Origin: Frigoriglobus tundricola
Lineage (GTDB): Bacteria; Planctomycetota; Planctomycetia; Gemmatales; Gemmataceae
Reading direction: 5' to 3'
Length of the DNA stretch: 64,000 bases
Assembly (NCBI RefSeq): GCF_013128195.2
Contig: NZ_CP053452.2
Span: forward strand, 9,052,001-9,116,000
Positions 63,331-64,000 of this stretch are shown here, piece after piece. The translations under genes and the position numbers were made by a program. Below the pieces are notes generated by a model, which was not told where the DNA came from, made no database searches, and was given only the letters and a program-made list of their open reading frames with translations. The number at the start of each line of letters is the position of its first letter. Position 1 is the stretch's first letter.

Positions 63331-64000
63331 ATGAACCGTCGCGCGTTCCTCTCGCTCTCCGCCGTCACGCCGCTCGCGCACCTGTTGCCCGCGTACGGAC
63401 AGCAAACGAAGGACCGCGAGCTGAAAGCCGACGTGGTCGTCGTCGGGGCGGGGGTCGGCGGCGTCGCGTGCGCGCTCGCTGCGGCCCGCAACGGGCTGAA
63501 GGTGATCCTTACCGAAGAGTACGAGTGGATCGGCGGACAACTCACTTCGCAGGCGGTCCCGCCGGACGAACACCCCTGGATCGAGGAGCGCGGCAGCACC
63601 CGGACGTACCGCGCGTTCCGCACGAGGGTCCGCGACTACTACCGCCGCAACTACCCGCTGACCGAGGCCGCCGCGAAGCTCCCCGACCTGAACCCCGGTG
63701 CGGGCAACGTCTCGCGGCTGTGCCACGAGCCGCGTGTCGCGCTCGCGGTGCTGCTGGAGATGCTGGCCCCGCACCTCACTTCCGGGCGCGTCAAACTCGT
63801 GCAACCGTTCCGGCCGCGGGCGGTCGAGACGGACGGCGACACGATCACCGCGGTCCTCGGTCACACCCGCTTCACCGAGCGGCTCGTCCTCCTTGCCCCC
63901 TACTTCGTGGACGCGACCGAAGCCGGCGACCTGCTGCCACTGGGCAAGGTCGAGTACGTCACCGGCGCGGAGGCCCGGGAGGACACGACCGAGCCGCACG
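63331..64000 (+). CDS. Tat-exported FAD-dependent oxidoreductase, 3' end outside window
   Basis: 223 residues visible from the ATG at 63331 (GAGG upstream); the frame is still open at the window end. The N-terminus is a Tat-type signal (NRRAFLSLSAVTPLAHLLPAYG). The FAD-binding Rossmann motif is VVVVGAGVGGVACALAAARNGLKVILTEEYEWIGGQLTSQAVPPDEHPWIE, followed by the second FAD region (VDATEAGDLLPLG). This is the FAD-dependent oxidoreductase group (FAD_oxidored) abundant in planctomycetes, acting outside the cytoplasm on unknown substrates. Confidence 0.88.
   Translation, partial: MNRRAFLSLSAVTPLAHLLPAYGQQTKDRELKADVVVVGAGVGGVACALAAARNGLKVILTEEYEWIGGQLTSQAVPPDEHPWIEERGSTRTYRAFRTRVRDYYRRNYPLTEAAAKLPDLNPGAGNVSRLCHEPRVALAVLLEMLAPHLTSGRVKLVQPFRPRAVETDGDTITAVLGHTRFTERLVLLAPYFVDATEAGDLLPLGKVEYVTGAEAREDTTEPH

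Noticed and set aside
1..64000. tRNA, rRNA or CRISPR features
   Set aside because: I looked for T-arm and repeat-spacer patterns and saw none; a covariance search (tRNAscan, Infernal) would be needed to exclude small ones.

Overview
The window is GC-rich, densely coded DNA from a planctomycete, most likely Gemmata or a close relative. The evidence is the gene content: a DUF1549/DUF1553 plus DUF1501 secreted pair, a DUF1559 pseudopilin-like protein followed by a small lipoprotein, several secreted PQQ-type and FG-GAP/VCBS beta-propeller proteins, an ECF sigma factor fused to a membrane segment and WD40-type repeats, and many Tat or lipoprotein signals. No rRNA, tRNA, CRISPR or phage module was seen.

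Layout. 1-8.8 kb: a truncated alpha-2-macroglobulin, two divergent stand-alone response regulators, an RluA pseudouridine synthase, a metallophosphoesterase, and a divergent pair of a Tat-exported molybdopterin oxidoreductase and a Gfo/Idh/MocA oxidoreductase. 8.9-13.1 kb: small secreted and Tat proteins, a PQQ-like propeller and a HEAT-repeat protein. 13.1-14.3 kb: an IS1-type insertion sequence with intact 8-bp target duplication. 14.4-19.1 kb: a sugar ABC transporter (binding protein, double ATPase, permease) and a GntR regulator, with an operator-like dyad in front. 19.2-24.0 kb: the DUF1549/DUF1501 pair. 24-32.6 kb: a decayed membrane-protein gene, a CRTAC1-like lipoprotein, the DUF1559/lipoprotein pair and two TPR proteins. 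32.7-38.6 kb: a haem-motif VCBS lipoprotein, a seven-haem cytochrome, a small methyltransferase and a TolB-like propeller. 38.7-40.1 kb: an IS630 element with a canonical -1 slippery site.

40.1-46 kb: class Ia ribonucleotide reductase (nrdA, nrdB) behind a cobalamin riboswitch, followed upstream by a graveyard of metE and IS66 fragments. 46.1-54 kb: the sigma-WD40 fusion, an apparently orphan second cobalamin riboswitch, and two large PQQ-like proteins. 54.5-58.3 kb: two deoxyhypusine-synthase-fold proteins flanking an FMN-dependent 2-hydroxy-acid oxidase; the second has its own promoter and a folded leader ending in a U-tract. 58.6-64 kb: a phospholipase C, a leucine-rich-repeat protein, an IS3 remnant and the start of a Tat-exported FAD oxidoreductase.

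How genes work together. The clearest units are the sugar importer with its nearby regulator, nrdAB under vitamin B12 control, the PSCyt-type export pair, and the cytochrome/VCBS pair. The deoxyhypusine-synthase-like cluster is the best candidate for undescribed biochemistry, because bacteria lack eIF5A, the usual substrate.
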